This document shows, one piece after another, positions 43,660 to 53,239 of a stretch of 64,000 nucleotides of DNA; position 1 is the first letter of the stretch; each line of letters opens with the position of its first letter. Origin of the DNA: Burkholderia sp. Ax-1724 (GTDB lineage: Bacteria > Pseudomonadota > Gammaproteobacteria > Burkholderiales > Burkholderiaceae); contig NZ_VWWL01000002.1 of NCBI RefSeq assembly GCF_011752995.1, positions 1 to 64,000 on the forward strand, written 5' to 3'. Below the pieces are notes generated by a model. That model did not search any database and was not told the DNA's origin. It saw nothing but the letters and a program-made list of their open reading frames with translations. Position numbers and translations under genes: made by a program.

Positions 43660-44043
43660 ATGCACCCTATGAGACACCATTCGGACGAAAACTGGCCGGC
43701 ATTCGGCGAAGTTCATTGCGCATCCAGGCAGCACGTCCGTCTGCTTGCGAGTTTCAGCTGCGTTCGGCAAGGACTGCAAGAACGTGTCAGCGCCGCAAGG
43801 AGTGACTTTCCACTCACCTGCGTATTTCATTCTAGTGTTTGGCGTTGTCCAAACTTGCAGACGATTTAACAGAACTCCGAAGGAGTGAGCTATTCGGCTC
43901 AGGCATACCTAAGGCACACATTACCGAGGGAGCAAAGAGAAGCGCGACAGTCCTAAATCCGTCGCGTCCGGGGAAATGCGTGATCGGCGCACTGCAACTG
44001 GCGATCGACGTACTTTTCAACGCTATCGACTGGCCGGGATGCG
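43660..44043. other. intergenic region, no gene seen
   Basis: About 380 bases between the Lrp-type gene and the acetolactate synthase gene. Short open frames on either strand lack motifs and ribosome sites. The Lrp promoter must lie in the first 150 bases. Nothing else could be recognised. Confidence 0.5.
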
Positions 44044-45822
44044 TCAGTCGTGTACCACGTCACCCGACTCCATGAGCATATCCGACAATCCCGCTCCCGC
44101 TGGCACCATCGGCCATACGTTCTCGGTCGGATCCGTAATGAAGTCCATAAAGACGGTTCGGTCCTTCATAGCCATCGATTCACGCAAAACCGGTTCGACG
44201 TCGCTCGGCCGCTCGACCCGGAATCCGACATGGCCGTAAGCGCGCGCAAGCGCTACAAAGTCAGGAAGCGCGTCAAGATACGATTGCGCGTACCGTCCCT
44301 CGTAGTACACGTGCTGGAGTTGCTTTACCATTCCAAGGTAACCGTTGTTCAAAGAGGCTACCTTTACGTTCAAACCATATTGCTTGCAGGTCGACAGCTC
44401 CTGGATGCACATCTGTATCGATCCATCTCCCGTTACGGCCACAACATCGCTCTCCGGGAAGGCTCGCTTCACACCCATCGCATAAGGGAGACCAACTCCC
44501 ATGGTTCCAAGCCCGCCAGAATTAATCCAGCGTCTGGACTTGTCGAAGCCGTAAAGCTGCGCGGCCCACATTTGATGCTGACCGACGTCCGAGCACAGAA
44601 ACGCGTCGCCTCCGGTGACTTCCCAAAGTTTCTCTATAACGTACTGCGGTTTGATAATCTTCGGGCCCTGTTCAAAGGCAAGACAACGCCTCGAACGCCA
44701 CGTCTCCACCTGTTTCCACCATGAATCGCGCGACGTCCGGTTTACCGGCTGCCGGGTCAGAAGCTCATTGAGCGTGCGCAGGACACACTTCACGTCCCCG
44801 ACGATTGGAACATCAACCTTGACTCGTTTGTCGATACTCGCCGGGTCGATATCCACATGAATGATCGTCCGCTCACCTTTAGCAAAGTCTTCCGTATTGC
44901 CGATGACGCGGTCGTCGAAGCGAGTTCCCAATGCGATCAGCACATCGCAATGCTCCATCGCCATGTTTGCCTCGTAGGTCCCATGCATCCCCGGCATGCC
45001 AACGTAGCGCCGGTCGGTTGCGGGGAAAACACCAAGCCCCATGAGCGTGGTCGTTACAGGCGCGTCTACGAGTTCAGAGAGTATGCGCAACTCCGCCTCG
45101 GCCTGCGCCGCGACGGCACCGCCACCTACATAGATGTACGGTCTGCGGGCAGAAGCAATGGCCTTAGCCGCCCGCCCAATTTGGGCCGCATGGCCCTCGG
45201 TAGCCGGCCTATACGAGCGAATCGAGACAGACTCGGGATAGACAAACGCCCCTTGCGCCAGCAGGATATCCTTCGGAATGTCGACCACGACGGGCCCTGG
45301 CCGTCCTGTTCTCGCGATGTAGAACGCCTTCTTCATCACCAGCGGAAGCTGATTCACATCCCGAACCAGAAAGTTATGCTTAACGATAGAACGGGTGATA
45401 CCGACCGTGTCACACTCCTGGAATGCATCCTGCCCGATTGAGTCCGTAGGCACATTTGCGGAGACAACGACAATCGGAATCGAATCGAAGTAAGCGGTTG
45501 CGATTCCAGTCACCGCGTTTGTCACCCCCGGACCGGACGTGACAAGCGCAACCCCGACTCTCCCGGTTGCGCGAGAGAAACCATCCGCGGCATGAACCGC
45601 TGCCTGCTCGTGCCTAACAAGCAGATGGTCGATCCCGGTCGTCTCCTCGAGCGCATCATAGATCGGCAGCACCGCGCCTCCGGGGTATCCCCACACTGTA
45701 TCTACCCCCTCAGCGACTAGCGCTCGAACGACCATTTTCGCGCCCGAAATGACGACGCTCTCCTCCCCTTCCGGCTTGCTTGCCTCTTCGATAAACTCCA
45801 TTTCTGCTGATGCGATTTTCAA
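44044..45822 (-). CDS. acetolactate synthase, catalytic (large) subunit
   Basis: About 592 residues in three ThDP-enzyme domains: PYR domain with the catalytic Glu in VRHEQAAVHAADGFSRATG, a central FAD-type domain, and a PP domain with the ThDP/Mg motif GDGSIQMC ending LNNGYLGMV. WINSGGLGTMGVGLPYAMG and RRWINSGG fit IlvB/IlvI. It condenses two pyruvates, or pyruvate with 2-ketobutyrate, for Val/Leu/Ile synthesis. The start is taken as TTG at 45822 because GGGGAG lies six bases upstream; an ATG at 45801 lacks a site. No regulatory IlvH/IlvN subunit follows (the next gene is Lrp-type), so it is an orphan copy. Confidence 0.93.
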   Translation of the reverse strand: MKIASAEMEFIEEASKPEGEESVVISGAKMVVRALVAEGVDTVWGYPGGAVLPIYDALEETTGIDHLLVRHEQAAVHAADGFSRATGRVGVALVTSGPGVTNAVTGIATAYFDSIPIVVVSANVPTDSIGQDAFQECDTVGITRSIVKHNFLVRDVNQLPLVMKKAFYIARTGRPGPVVVDIPKDILLAQGAFVYPESVSIRSYRPATEGHAAQIGRAAKAIASARRPYIYVGGGAVAAQAEAELRILSELVDAPVTTTLMGLGVFPATDRRYVGMPGMHGTYEANMAMEHCDVLIALGTRFDDRVIGNTEDFAKGERTIIHVDIDPASIDKRVKVDVPIVGDVKCVLRTLNELLTRQPVNRTSRDSWWKQVETWRSRRCLAFEQGPKIIKPQYVIEKLWEVTGGDAFLCSDVGQHQMWAAQLYGFDKSRRWINSGGLGTMGVGLPYAMGVKRAFPESDVVAVTGDGSIQMCIQELSTCKQYGLNVKVASLNNGYLGMVKQLQHVYYEGRYAQSYLDALPDFVALARAYGHVGFRVERPSDVEPVLRESMAMKDRTVFMDFITDPTENVWPMVPAGAGLSDMLMESGDVVHD

Positions 45823-46190
45823 GGTGTACTCCCCTACGTAAACGACGTCACTTGAGCGTTGCTGGTCGAACAGGTTTCTCCTGAGTCGAGCGAGCAGTCG
45901 ACCGGATCTGCACAGTCGCAAGCGACTGCCTCCGAAGGCCGAAGCGGCCACGAAATATCCGGAAGTTCTGGTAATCCTAGCGCAGCTGCTGCGCTCAGAA
46001 ATTCCGAATTTCGTCTTCCCGGACGGCATTTTCAGCACAAACCACTGCTCATTGGGTATGTGGATTAGCACTTGTGCCGCACACTCGCGCAGCCGCACAT
46101 CAAGTCTGTCCTTCGATAGCGGCAAAGCCGGCCGTAACCGACACAGACATCATTAGCCTGCCGCCAGGAAGAGGGAGTGCGAGAACCGCG
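45823..46190. other. intergenic region upstream of acetolactate synthase gene
   Basis: About 370 bases without a convincing gene. It contains small perfect inverted repeats (AGTCGC-AA-GCGACT near 45927 and AGCGCAG-CTG-CTGCGCT near 45980) that could act in transcript structure. No leader peptide rich in Leu/Val/Ile codons was found. The acetolactate synthase promoter probably lies here. Confidence 0.45.
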
Positions 46191-47738
46191 TTAGATCAGC
46201 GCCTCGATCAGTCGAGGACCTCGTTTCCGCATTGCGTCCGCGAATGCATCTTCAAATGCGCGGGGTGAATCTACGCTTACCGCTTCAACACCCATACCGG
46301 TTGCGAGCCTCACCCAATCCAGTGAAGGGTTTTGCAAATCAAACATCGAAGCTGCAAGCGCCCCCTCGTTCGTTGCGCCCACTCGCTTGAGTTCGTTGCT
46401 GAGAATCTTGTAGCCACGGTTTGCGTAAATGACCGTAGTAACGTCGACCTTCTCCCGCGCCTGCGTCCAAAGCGACTGGAGGATGTACATCGCGCTGCCG
46501 TCGCCCTGAAGCGTTACGACTTTTCGGTCAGGGCACGCTATACCCGCACCTGTCGACACGGCCATCATGCTGCCGATCGCACCGCCTGTCAGATTCAGAT
46601 AGTCGTGAGGCAACGCTGACGCGGTAACGCCGTAGTGCATAAACCCGGACGACAGTGACTCGTCTGCAACGATTGCGTTTTCCGGCAGATGCTTGGCCAC
46701 AGCCTGCATAATCGCCTGCGCATCAAGCACATTTGCATTCTTGACGCCGATCGGCTTACGTTCCAGCACGCGTGCTGTTTCGTTGTGCGCGCCCAAGGCA
46801 TGCAGAAGCGCCTCGAGTGAGGCGGGACCATCCTCGTGGGGATGCGCGAGTACCGCAAGCTGGCATCCGGCAGGCGTCAGCCAGCTCGGCTTGTCCAGAT
46901 ATGCAAAGAAACTGACGGGGGGTGGCGCTCCAACGAGAATCATTTGCTCCGTACCAGCAAGAACGTCGACAACTTGCTCAGCAAAGTACGGAAGACGTTC
47001 GAGCTCAATTCGTCCGGCACCGCGCTGCAGACGCGGGAAGAACGTGTCACACATAATTCGGCATCCGGTCTGCGCCGCGATCTTGCCAAGTGCTCGAAGC
47101 CCGCGATCCTGAAGAGCCTCGCCTCTGGTCAGTATTACTGTCTTCTTTCCGTTACGAAGCAGACGCGCAGCATGATCCACTGCGTTTTGAGTTGCCAATT
47201 GTCGAACCGGAGCAGGCAACGGCGGAGCGACGAAATCCGCTTCTTCCCACGCAGTATCAGCCGGAAGAATCAGCGTCGCAATTTGCCCCGCTCCTGAGCG
47301 CGCAGCGTGAACCGCGCGCGCGGCGTCGGCACCGGCCGTGCGCGAACTCGATGACGAATGTACCCAGTGGGAGACCGGCCTCGCGAAACCGATCACGTCT
47401 GATGACAGCGGCGCGTCATAACGGGCATGGGTCGCTGCATGGTCGCCGACGATATTGACGATCGGAGTCGACGCCTTACGCGCGTTGTGCAAGTTTGCCA
47501 GGCCATTTGCAAGACCGGGACCGAGATGCAGAAGCGTGCACGCCGGTTTTCCGGCCATGCGGCCGTATCCATCCGCAGCGCCTGTCACCACGCCCTCGTA
47601 CAGACCAAGTACAGGATGCATGCCCTCCACTGCGTCGAGAGCTGCCACGAAGTGCATCTCAGAAGTGCCAGGATTAGCAAAGCAAACATCCACTCCGCTG
47701 GCAATGAGCGAACGCAAAAGACTTTCAGCACCATTCAT
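46191..47738 (-). CDS. ThDP-dependent decarboxylase / acetolactate-synthase-like enzyme
   Basis: A 515-residue ThDP enzyme. The PYR domain has ANPGTSEMHFV and the catalytic Glu in LYEGVVTGAADGYGRMAG; the PP domain has LQGDGSAMYILQ ending YANRGYKILSNEL. It is shorter than true acetolactate synthases and close to the group often labelled acetolactate synthase, 5-guanidino-2-oxopentanoate decarboxylase or benzoylformate-decarboxylase-like. The substrate is probably a 2-oxo acid. AAGGGG lies nine bases before the ATG. A LysR-type gene is divergently transcribed 137 bases away and probably controls it. Confidence 0.88.
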   Translation of the reverse strand: MNGAESLLRSLIASGVDVCFANPGTSEMHFVAALDAVEGMHPVLGLYEGVVTGAADGYGRMAGKPACTLLHLGPGLANGLANLHNARKASTPIVNIVGDHAATHARYDAPLSSDVIGFARPVSHWVHSSSSSRTAGADAARAVHAARSGAGQIATLILPADTAWEEADFVAPPLPAPVRQLATQNAVDHAARLLRNGKKTVILTRGEALQDRGLRALGKIAAQTGCRIMCDTFFPRLQRGAGRIELERLPYFAEQVVDVLAGTEQMILVGAPPPVSFFAYLDKPSWLTPAGCQLAVLAHPHEDGPASLEALLHALGAHNETARVLERKPIGVKNANVLDAQAIMQAVAKHLPENAIVADESLSSGFMHYGVTASALPHDYLNLTGGAIGSMMAVSTGAGIACPDRKVVTLQGDGSAMYILQSLWTQAREKVDVTTVIYANRGYKILSNELKRVGATNEGALAASMFDLQNPSLDWVRLATGMGVEAVSVDSPRAFEDAFADAMRKRGPRLIEALI

Positions 47739-47875
47739 ATCTACTTACCCCTTGATTATCCTCGGATCTGACGGCCTACGCTGGGCGACGAAAGTGTCGC
47801 GGCGTAGTCATGGCCGGATCGTATCGACCGGGGTAAGATATAAAAATATAGTCCTACTACAATCATCTTTGTATC

Positions 47876-48844
47876 ATGCGCAAGAATCTGGAAAACGGCG
47901 TCTTCCACGCGATGAACGCCTTTATTCGCGTGGTGCATTCCGGAAGCTTTACGGCGGCTGCAGCGCAACTGGATGTTACGACGCCGCAAATCTCGCGACT
48001 GGTTACCGAACTCGAATCGCGGCTTCAGACCAAGCTCCTGCAACGCACTACTCGCAAGCTGGTGCTTACCAGTGCGGGTGAAAAGTACTTCAAACAGGCA
48101 GAGCTGATCATGGAACTCCTGGCCGAGGCCGAGCAGATGGCTGCGGGCGCTGCGGCTCAGCCGGCGGGGCGCCTGCGCGTTCTATGCATGGCAAGCTTCG
48201 GAAATCGATATGTTGTACCGTTGGTGACGAAGTACTCCGCGCGACACCCGCTGGTGTCGATTGAATACAGTACTTCGCAGTACATGCCGGACCTGCTCTC
48301 GGAAGGTATCGACGTTAGCGTCTATCTTTCCCAGCATCTGCCCGACTCGGGCTTGATCGCCCAGCGCCTCGGCACGATCTCTGCGGTCCTGTGCGCCTCT
48401 CCAAAGTATCTGGCGACTCATGGGGTGCCCGAACATCCGCGAGACCTCGTCAATCACGCGTGCCTGCGCCTGGTCAATCCATCGCTCACCACTCACTGGA
48501 AGCTTATCAATGGAAGCGAATCATTCACCATTGATCCTGTTGGACCGATTATTGGTGATCTCCCAGAGCCCGTTGTTCACGCTGCCATTCACGGCCTCGG
48601 GATCGCTTTGCTCATGAGCCACAACATCGTGGATGCGCTGCGCAGAGGCACATTGGTACACGTTCTTCCTCAGTGGAAATCGCCTGAGATTGGAATCTAT
48701 CTACTCTTTCCATCGAGAAAGTTCGTCGACGCAAAGACCCGGGAGTGGGCAGAACTTCTGAAAACCGAAATTCCGATCCTGCTTGAAAAGGATGCCGAAC
48801 ATATGAGCCAGGTGATGCAGTCAAACGGAACCCGTACTCAGTAA
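47876..48844 (+). CDS. LysR-family transcriptional regulator
   Basis: A 322-residue regulator. N-terminal winged HTH (FIRVVHSGSFTAAAAQLDVT, PQISRLVTELESRLQTKLL, QRTTRKLVLTSAGEKYF) and a substrate-binding domain from about residue 95 (GRLRVLCMASFGNRYVVPLV, PDLLSEGIDVSVYL). It belongs to the CrgA/DmlR-like subgroup by appearance. It is transcribed away from the ThDP enzyme gene; the shared AT-rich 137-base gap suits autoregulation and control of that gene. An internal Met (MNAFIRVVH) is another possible start. Confidence 0.92.
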   Translation: MRKNLENGVFHAMNAFIRVVHSGSFTAAAAQLDVTTPQISRLVTELESRLQTKLLQRTTRKLVLTSAGEKYFKQAELIMELLAEAEQMAAGAAAQPAGRLRVLCMASFGNRYVVPLVTKYSARHPLVSIEYSTSQYMPDLLSEGIDVSVYLSQHLPDSGLIAQRLGTISAVLCASPKYLATHGVPEHPRDLVNHACLRLVNPSLTTHWKLINGSESFTIDPVGPIIGDLPEPVVHAAIHGLGIALLMSHNIVDALRRGTLVHVLPQWKSPEIGIYLLFPSRKFVDAKTREWAELLKTEIPILLEKDAEHMSQVMQSNGTRTQ

Positions 48845-48971
48845 TTTTTCTCCGACGTTCTATTTTTCTGGAGAACTTCTCCACAGAATTGCGATTTCGC
48901 TCTCTATTTCTCCGAGAGTCGCTCACACAAGGCACCAACCCAGACCCGTGCCGCCTTACTGAGGCACAGAG

Positions 48972-49003
48972 AAAAAAGCGATCCACACCCGGATCGCTTT
49001 TTT
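48972..49003. terminator. bidirectional intrinsic terminator
   Basis: A 13-base perfect stem (48972-48984 and 48991-49003) with loop ACACCC. It begins with six A and ends with six T, so it has a U-run in both directions. It separates the rightward LysR gene (stop 48844) from the leftward flavoprotein gene (stop 49020). Confidence 0.93.
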
Positions 49004-49019
49004 CATTCCGGATGAGCCG

Positions 49020-50231
49020 TTATGCCACGACAATGCGGCGGGGATCAGCGAGGGCAAGCGCCTCTGCACGATCCGCGCTGGGCGGGTAGATCCACTCCGT
49101 ATTGATCTTGGTCTTCAGGGCTTTGGCTTCGGCGCCAACCAGTTTGACCTCACGTTCCCAGCCCTCGGTGTACACCGCTCCCCATGGGCCCAGGTCCAGG
49201 CACGTCACGTACTTGGGCTGGCTATACGGAATCGATGGCTCGCCAAGCAGATCGGCCGCTACGTTGTGGCCGGCGGAGCGACCCAGATTCATGGCGTGCT
49301 GGCAGGACATCTTCGCGTAATTGCCGTCGTCGTCCGTGGCGGCATAGGCGCAGTCGCCGGTGGCAAACACCCCGTCCAGGCCCTTGACCTTCAGGTTGCG
49401 GTCCACGTGCAGGCGACCGAAGTTGTCGCGTTCGGCGGGGATTTGCTGAGTCAGTTCGCTGGCTCGCGCTCCGGCGGTCCAGATCACCGTGCCGGCATCG
49501 ATGCGTTCGCCGTTTTCCAGCGTGACGCCCGTGGCGTCGACAGCCGCAACACTCGAGCCCAACTTCCACGTCACGCCCAGTTCGGTCAACGCCTCAATGA
49601 TTACCGGACGCGGACCGGGGCCCAGATCGGGACCGACTTCGGCGTTGCGCTCGACCATGATTACCGTGACCGCCTCATCCGCGCCCAAGACTTCACGCAG
49701 ACGCGCGGGCATTTCCGCCGCGGTCTCGATTCCCGTGAAACCGGCCCCAGCCACCACGACCGTATTGCGAGCCACGCTGGCCGGACGCTCGGCCAGACTG
49801 TGCAAGTGGGTTTCAAGCACAGCCGCGTCGGCGATCTGATCGACGTTGAAGGCATGTTCTTTCAGGCCGGAAATGGGCGGGCAGAATAGACGGCTGCCGG
49901 CGGCTAGCACGAGGCGGTCATAACGGATGGTGTGATGCGAAGTGTCGGCCCCCACGCCGATGACGTTGACCTCTTGCCTGGCAACGTCGATGTTCTGCAC
50001 TTTGCCCTGAACGAACTGGACGCCGACGGCTTTGAAAATCTCTTGCAGCGGCGCCTTCATTCCCAGCGGATTTTGCTCATACAGACGCGGGCGGACATGA
50101 AGTTCAGGCTCGGGCGCGACCAGCGTGATCTCTACGTCGGTACGTCCGACCTGATCGAGCAAGCGGGCCGAAGCCAGCGCGCTCCACATACCGGCGAAGC
50201 CGGCTCCAATAACAAGAATGCGTTGCGACAT
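49020..50231 (-). CDS. NAD(P)/FAD-dependent oxidoreductase, NDH-2-like
   Basis: A 403-residue flavoprotein with two Rossmann motifs, RILVIGAGFAGMWSAL at the N-terminus (FAD) and VVVAGAGFTGIETAAE near residue 155 (NADH), and the FAD-ribityl motif GVFATGDCAYAATDDDGN. The start at 50231 has AGGAG eight bases upstream; 17 extra upstream codons are unsupported. It resembles type II NADH dehydrogenases or related quinone/carotenoid-type oxidoreductases, but lacks an obvious C-terminal membrane segment. A single-gene unit with a strong shared terminator downstream. Confidence 0.9.
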   Translation of the reverse strand: MSQRILVIGAGFAGMWSALASARLLDQVGRTDVEITLVAPEPELHVRPRLYEQNPLGMKAPLQEIFKAVGVQFVQGKVQNIDVARQEVNVIGVGADTSHHTIRYDRLVLAAGSRLFCPPISGLKEHAFNVDQIADAAVLETHLHSLAERPASVARNTVVVAGAGFTGIETAAEMPARLREVLGADEAVTVIMVERNAEVGPDLGPGPRPVIIEALTELGVTWKLGSSVAAVDATGVTLENGERIDAGTVIWTAGARASELTQQIPAERDNFGRLHVDRNLKVKGLDGVFATGDCAYAATDDDGNYAKMSCQHAMNLGRSAGHNVAADLLGEPSIPYSQPKYVTCLDLGPWGAVYTEGWEREVKLVGAEAKALKTKINTEWIYPPSADRAEALALADPRRIVVA

Positions 50232-50680
50232 CTGTCGTGCTCCTGAGAAGAGTCTGCGGTGCGGGTGACCGAGAACCCGCATGGCACAAAGGTCCCAGCC
50301 ATCAGGACGACATGTTCATTACCATGCCGTTAACTTAGACTATATCAGTCGCAGTTAAGGCATGCAACTGCCCGTGATCGGCTTGCCAGGGCTTCCGCGC
50401 GAAGCCCCTTACAAATAGAGAGCAGACGATCCCGCTCTCACTGAACAGGTACAAAAATGTCTTTCACCTCAATTACATCAAATTTTAGGTGAATAACCTT
50501 CAGATGCCGTTCAAACGTCCGCGAAATTCCCCCCCGGAGCCTGTCGGCAATTCGGCCTGGACGACAGTCGCATAAGACTCCGCGAGCCGGCAATGACGGA
50601 CCCACTTTGCGTTGATCCTCTCCGGTTCGGGTCAGCTAGAAATATCGGGTTCCGCGAAGGTTGAGCGCCGGATAGCCTGC
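50232..50680. other. intergenic region upstream of flavoprotein and effector genes
   Basis: About 450 bases between divergent genes. The first 150 bases include AT-rich stretches (TTAACTTAGACTATATCAG near 50330) likely to hold the flavoprotein promoter. A lower-GC stretch lies near 50440-50500. No gene seen. Confidence 0.5.
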
Positions 50681-50741
50681 TTCGTCTATCAAACACAAAG
50701 TTCGTCTGGTGCACGACCGCGTTACGCCGGATCACTAGAGT
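50681..50741 (+). promoter_or_regulatory. hrpII-type box (TTCG-N16-TTCG) and TANNNT -10 element
   Basis: TTCG at 50681-50684, exactly 16 bases, then TTCG at 50701-50704. A TAGAGT hexamer (TANNNT) at 50736-50741 lies 31 bases beyond the second TTCG. This layout and spacing match promoters of type III secretion genes controlled by HrpB/HrpX-family activators. The ATG of the LRR gene is 73 bases after the box. Confidence 0.75.
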
Positions 50742-50776
50742 GTCGTTGTGCAATGCATCGGGATCGGGATACAGCC

Positions 50777-52045
50777 ATGAAAAGCGTGCTAACGAGATTC
50801 ATCGCCTCCACCAGCGGGAGCACCCCGCCATCGGACGGCGTTCAGGAGAATCAGGACGCAGTCCGAAACAGAGTGAAAGACCGTTCCATGTCCGGGCCGC
50901 TGGCAAGTCTCTCCGGTCTTCGCAATCTGCCGACAGGTAATACGAAGACGGCTAATCGAACCAGGCTGGTGGGTGCAGACCAGGCGACGCAAAGTCCGAA
51001 CCTGCCGGTGGAGTTGCTTCGTGAAATCGTCGAGAACGGTGACTCCGCAACACGAGACGCGATACGCTTTGCCAACCGTCGACTCAATGATATTGCCGAG
51101 GTTTATACCGACAGCCGCAGAATCACAGACCGCGAGCACCTCAGAAACGTTCGGGATGCGATGAACAATGGGCGTTATCCGCATACCACACACCTCGATG
51201 CGAGTGGCCTGGATATTCAGCCACCGGTGTGGACCAAGCTCAAGCCGTTTTCCAAACTTGGGACGCTACCGGCGTTCGGCATGGCCGAGAAGCTCGACGT
51301 GCAGGAAAATTCTGCTCTCGGCAGTATCGGGCTCAGGCAACTGTTGGGCAAGGGTAAAAAGATTCGCGAACTGAATGCATCCGGCACTCGCTCAGGCGAC
51401 GCTGGAGCAATGAAGATTGCGAAGCTCCCTCTGTTGCAGAAGCTGATGTTTTGCAACGAAAACCTTACCCTGACCGGCGTAAAAGCGCTCGCTGCCGCCC
51501 CACAGCTGGTGGAACTCGATCTTAGCGATAGTCACGGTATCGATGACGACTGCGCGGCAGCGCTGGCCGAGAATAAGAATCTGCGAGAGTTGCTGTTGAA
51601 CGGTTGCAGCATCAGTAATCTCGGCGTACAGGAACTGATGAAGAACCGTGCATTGCGAAAACTCGGCCTTGCGGAGAGCGAGCTCGACGAAAATGGATTT
51701 GCCATGCTGGCGGAGCATCCCTCGCTGGAGGAGCTTGATGTCAGCAATTCGCTGGAATCCAGCGACGCCTGTGCGATCGCGCTATCGCTCAACCCACGAC
51801 TGAAAGTACTGGCGATGAGTCACGCGAATATTCAGGCCGACGGCGCCATCGCGCTGTCAGGAATGTCGGGGCTGAGCAAGGTCACCCTTTCGTCCAATAT
51901 GATCGACGATCGTGGAGCACGTGCGCTGGCAGCGAACACGCAACTTCGCTACATCGATCTGCGGAACAATCCGAAAATCAGCGAGAAGGCGAAGCGCGAG
52001 ATTAATGAGCAAGCCGAGACATCGGGGCGGACGATTCTGTTCTGA
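50777..52045 (+). CDS. GALA-like F-box / leucine-rich-repeat type III effector
   Basis: A 422-residue protein. Residues 1-74 are Ser/Thr/Asn-rich and disordered-looking, as in secreted effectors. Residues about 75-110 (LPVELLREIVENG, FANRRLNDIAEVY) resemble an F-box. From about 150 to 410 there are repeats of about 24 residues with the GAxALA pattern: GVKALAAAPQLVELDLSDS, GAIALSGMSGLSKVTLSSN, GARALAANTQLRYIDLRNN. Ralstonia GALA effectors combine an F-box with such repeats to recruit plant SCF ubiquitin ligase. The start at 50777 (MKSVLTRF) follows an hrpII-type promoter; the upstream extension overlaps that promoter and is rejected. No secretion-apparatus gene lies in the window. Confidence 0.82.
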   Translation: MKSVLTRFIASTSGSTPPSDGVQENQDAVRNRVKDRSMSGPLASLSGLRNLPTGNTKTANRTRLVGADQATQSPNLPVELLREIVENGDSATRDAIRFANRRLNDIAEVYTDSRRITDREHLRNVRDAMNNGRYPHTTHLDASGLDIQPPVWTKLKPFSKLGTLPAFGMAEKLDVQENSALGSIGLRQLLGKGKKIRELNASGTRSGDAGAMKIAKLPLLQKLMFCNENLTLTGVKALAAAPQLVELDLSDSHGIDDDCAAALAENKNLRELLLNGCSISNLGVQELMKNRALRKLGLAESELDENGFAMLAEHPSLEELDVSNSLESSDACAIALSLNPRLKVLAMSHANIQADGAIALSGMSGLSKVTLSSNMIDDRGARALAANTQLRYIDLRNNPKISEKAKREINEQAETSGRTILF

Positions 52046-52378
52046 GTGTGGGCTGGTTCTGGTTGCGACAGGCACGATTAGAGATTTACCGTGTGCGTGT
52101 GATAAACACGGCCGCGCAGCACGACACCCTGCCAATGAATTGCTCAAAGGACGGCGCGGTGTCGCGCACCTCCGGCATCACGATGAGACACGGCCGGAAT
52201 CCGCAAAAAAACTCCGCCGGATTCCGGCCCAACACTTTGACTTCAAGGTGAAGTTATTGGCCAAATCGATGCCCTTCCGCGCGTCAATATGACGCTGGTG
52301 GGACTAGCGCTGAGAGCAATAGCGATGCCTTGACCCGCCGAACCCCAGGCTGATGAGTTCGGCAAAAGGCCCATTCAA
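52046..52378. other. intergenic region, no gene seen
   Basis: About 330 bases between the convergent LRR effector gene and an alpha/beta-hydrolase gene. No hairpin with a U-run and no motif-bearing frame were found. Confidence 0.5.
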
Positions 52379-53239
52379 CTAGACATGCTTGCAAAACCAG
52401 TCGATCTGCCTGGCAACGCTGCTTTCGAAGTGTTGCCCATCGTACATGTCGTAGTGGCCGGCAGTTTGCTCGACGTGAAGCTGCTTCGTGGTCGCCGCAA
52501 CTGCGTCAAAAAGCTCGATACCGTGATTCGGCGGATTCACATCATCTTCGCCGGCGATAACAACTAGCACCGGACATGTAACGCGCACGGCATAGTCCTT
52601 TGGCTTGTAGTTCAATATCTCACGAACGGTCAGGAAGGGAATCTTGATATCCATTGCTGGATAGTTCTTCCGGTTCTCCTCGAAAAATGTTTTCGATTGC
52701 GGGTCTGTGAGTACTTTCGTAATCGGGACAAACATTTCCCTGCCGGTGCTCTGTTTCTTCTCGTGCATCCGTTCGAGCGTCGCAACGAATGCCTGCTTTT
52801 CGGCTTCGGTCATATTGCGAGTCGTCGCTTGTTCGCCGTCAGCAAAGCCAAGCTGACTAACAACGGCCTTGATGGACGGATCACTTGCGGCTGCGGCAAG
52901 CACATGGCCGCCGCCGAGCGACGTCCCCCACAGCCCGACGCGCTCGGCGTCGACATAAGGCAGTTCCCTGACAAACGCGATAACAGTACGGATATCCTCA
53001 ATCTGCATCGCCGGGATAAGCCGGCCCTGTTCTCCCCCACTCGCGCCAAAGCCGCGATAGTCGAACGTAACAGCCGCATAGCCGGCGCGGGCAAAAGCTT
53101 CGGCAAATTTTGGAAGCAGCAACTCCTGGATGCCGCAAAACCCATGACACAAGATGACGACGGGTGCGGGAGTCTGCGTGTCGGGCCGACGTACGGTCAC
53201 TGCAATGTCGTTAGCCGCTCGATATGAAGTAGTTTCCAT
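52379..53239 (-). CDS. alpha/beta-hydrolase (dienelactone-hydrolase/CocE-like)
   Basis: About 286 residues with VVILCHGFCGIQELLLPKFA, FDYRGFGASGGEQGRL, the nucleophile elbow GLWGTSLGGGHVLAA, Asp in IAGEDDVNPP and His in TAGHYDMYDG. A complete Ser-Asp-His triad is visible. The start at 53239 (METTSYRA) is chosen as the natural fold start with CAGG upstream; a frame-consistent ATG at 53296 is possible. It stands alone; the substrate is unknown. Confidence 0.87.
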   Translation of the reverse strand: METTSYRAANDIAVTVRRPDTQTPAPVVILCHGFCGIQELLLPKFAEAFARAGYAAVTFDYRGFGASGGEQGRLIPAMQIEDIRTVIAFVRELPYVDAERVGLWGTSLGGGHVLAAAASDPSIKAVVSQLGFADGEQATTRNMTEAEKQAFVATLERMHEKKQSTGREMFVPITKVLTDPQSKTFFEENRKNYPAMDIKIPFLTVREILNYKPKDYAVRVTCPVLVVIAGEDDVNPPNHGIELFDAVAATTKQLHVEQTAGHYDMYDGQHFESSVARQIDWFCKHV

